From NCBI GenBank assembly GCA_017549745.1, contig JAFYUA010000313.1:1-13925 (forward strand): a stretch of DNA of 13,925 bases, written 5' to 3'. The DNA comes from Clostridia bacterium. GTDB taxonomy: Bacteria; Bacillota; Clostridia; UMGS1810. Every line of letters starts with the position of its first letter. Position 1 is the stretch's first letter. Below, one piece after another: positions 13,605 through 13,925 of this stretch. The notes under the pieces are model-generated. The model was not told the origin of the DNA. It saw only the letters and a list, made by a program, of their open reading frames with translations, and made no database searches. The position numbers and the translations under genes were made by a program.

Positions 13605-13925
13605 TTATCGGTCACCAAGTGATTTTTTGGCAGATACCATAACCTTTTCATCATAGCAGCTGAATGCATCTTCGACCACGCAAGAGTCGGGCTTGGGAGT
13701 GAATGCACTCACCAAAGGCACTATCACAAGACCGCCAAGCATTGCTATGACACCGCAATTGATGGGTGACTGCATGATTTCAGGGAAACTCGGGCGAATG
13801 AACATGTTGAGAAGCATAATGAGCGCACCAAATACAAAGCTTACCCACACAGAGGCTTTGGTGGCTTTTTTCCAGTAGAGCCCAAAGAGGAACGGAGCAA
13901 GGAATGCACCTGCAAGAGCACCCCA
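13605..13925 (-). CDS. Sodium:solute symporter (SSS family), C-terminal fragment at window edge
   Basis: Only the last 106 residues are present; the frame stays open to the window edge, so the gene starts outside. The fragment begins WGALAGAFLAPFLFGLYWKKAT, the conserved late-helix signature of the PutP/PanF-type sodium:solute symporters. Two further hydrophobic helices follow, then a cytoplasmic tail (VVEDAFSCYDEKVMVSAKK). An internal ATG at 13850 would start mid-helix and is not the gene start. The substrate (amino acid, pantothenate, sugar or carboxylate) cannot be told from this end. It has its own terminator, so it is not co-transcribed with the small membrane protein gene downstream. 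Confidence 0.85.
   Translation of the reverse strand, partial: WGALAGAFLAPFLFGLYWKKATKASVWVSFVFGALIMLLNMFIRPSFPEIMQSPINCGVIAMLGGLVIVPLVSAFTPKPDSCVVEDAFSCYDEKVMVSAKKSLGDR

Noticed and set aside
13605..13850. 81-residue separate small membrane protein starting at the ATG at 13850
   Set aside because: The frame continues upstream to the window edge with the sodium:solute symporter signature WGALAGAFLAPFLFGLYW, so this ATG is internal.
1..13925. CRISPR array, tRNA, rRNA, insertion sequence, prophage or toxin-antitoxin system
   Set aside because: No regularly spaced repeats, cloverleaf, rRNA-like blocks, transposase/integrase motifs or paired small toxin-antitoxin genes were seen on either strand.

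Overview
The window looks like a chromosomal stretch from a Gram-positive Clostridia-type bacterium, plausibly a gut anaerobe. This rests on moderate G+C with A/T-rich spacers, strong GGAGG ribosome sites, sigma-A-like promoters, tight hairpin-plus-T-run terminators, a 443-residue Firmicutes-type glucose-6-phosphate isomerase, a methionine synthase split into two proteins, and a CopA with its copper-chaperone domain at the C-terminus. I cannot name the species. No rRNA, tRNA, CRISPR array, transposase, phage gene or known riboswitch was recognised. No stretch over 300 bases lacks a gene.

Layout. (1) Positions 1-2001, plus strand: the 3' part of a copper-exporting P-type ATPase. Its last 66 residues form an HMA metal-binding domain, preceded by an in-frame Shine-Dalgarno and ATG. 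A perfect hairpin at 2005-2040 separates it from the convergent pgi. (2) 2049-4403, minus strand: gpsA then pgi, an apparent two-gene operon. (3) 4530-6511, minus strand: a DeoR-family repressor followed 2 bases later by an organophosphate:phosphate-antiporter-type MFS transporter, ending in a strong terminator. Together (2) and (3) suggest a sugar-phosphate or glycerol-phosphate uptake and use region. (4) 6512-6684: a divergent control region with good promoters on both strands and a tandem repeat that fits an autoregulatory DeoR operator. (5) 6685-9772, plus strand: a separate MetH reactivation-domain protein with a C-terminal four-cysteine motif, then cobalamin-dependent methionine synthase without its own activation domain. 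(6) 9788-11530, minus strand: a half-size ABC exporter. (7) 11633-12943, minus strand: a solitary DegT/DnrJ/EryC1/StrS-family PLP aminotransferase with a consensus promoter and a 16-bp palindrome in its leader. (8) 13092-13511, minus strand: a small cysteine-rich membrane protein. (9) 13605-13925, minus strand: the C-terminal end of a sodium:solute symporter, cut by the window edge.

Most of this is housekeeping metabolism and transport, and I do not see a clear new multi-gene defence or biosynthetic system. The points most worth a second look are the four-cysteine tail on the stand-alone MetH reactivation protein, the tandem operator between deoR and the methionine synthase operon, the possible internal CopZ start in copA, and the leader palindrome of the orphan aminotransferase. 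All functional calls come from reading motifs by eye; no database search was run.
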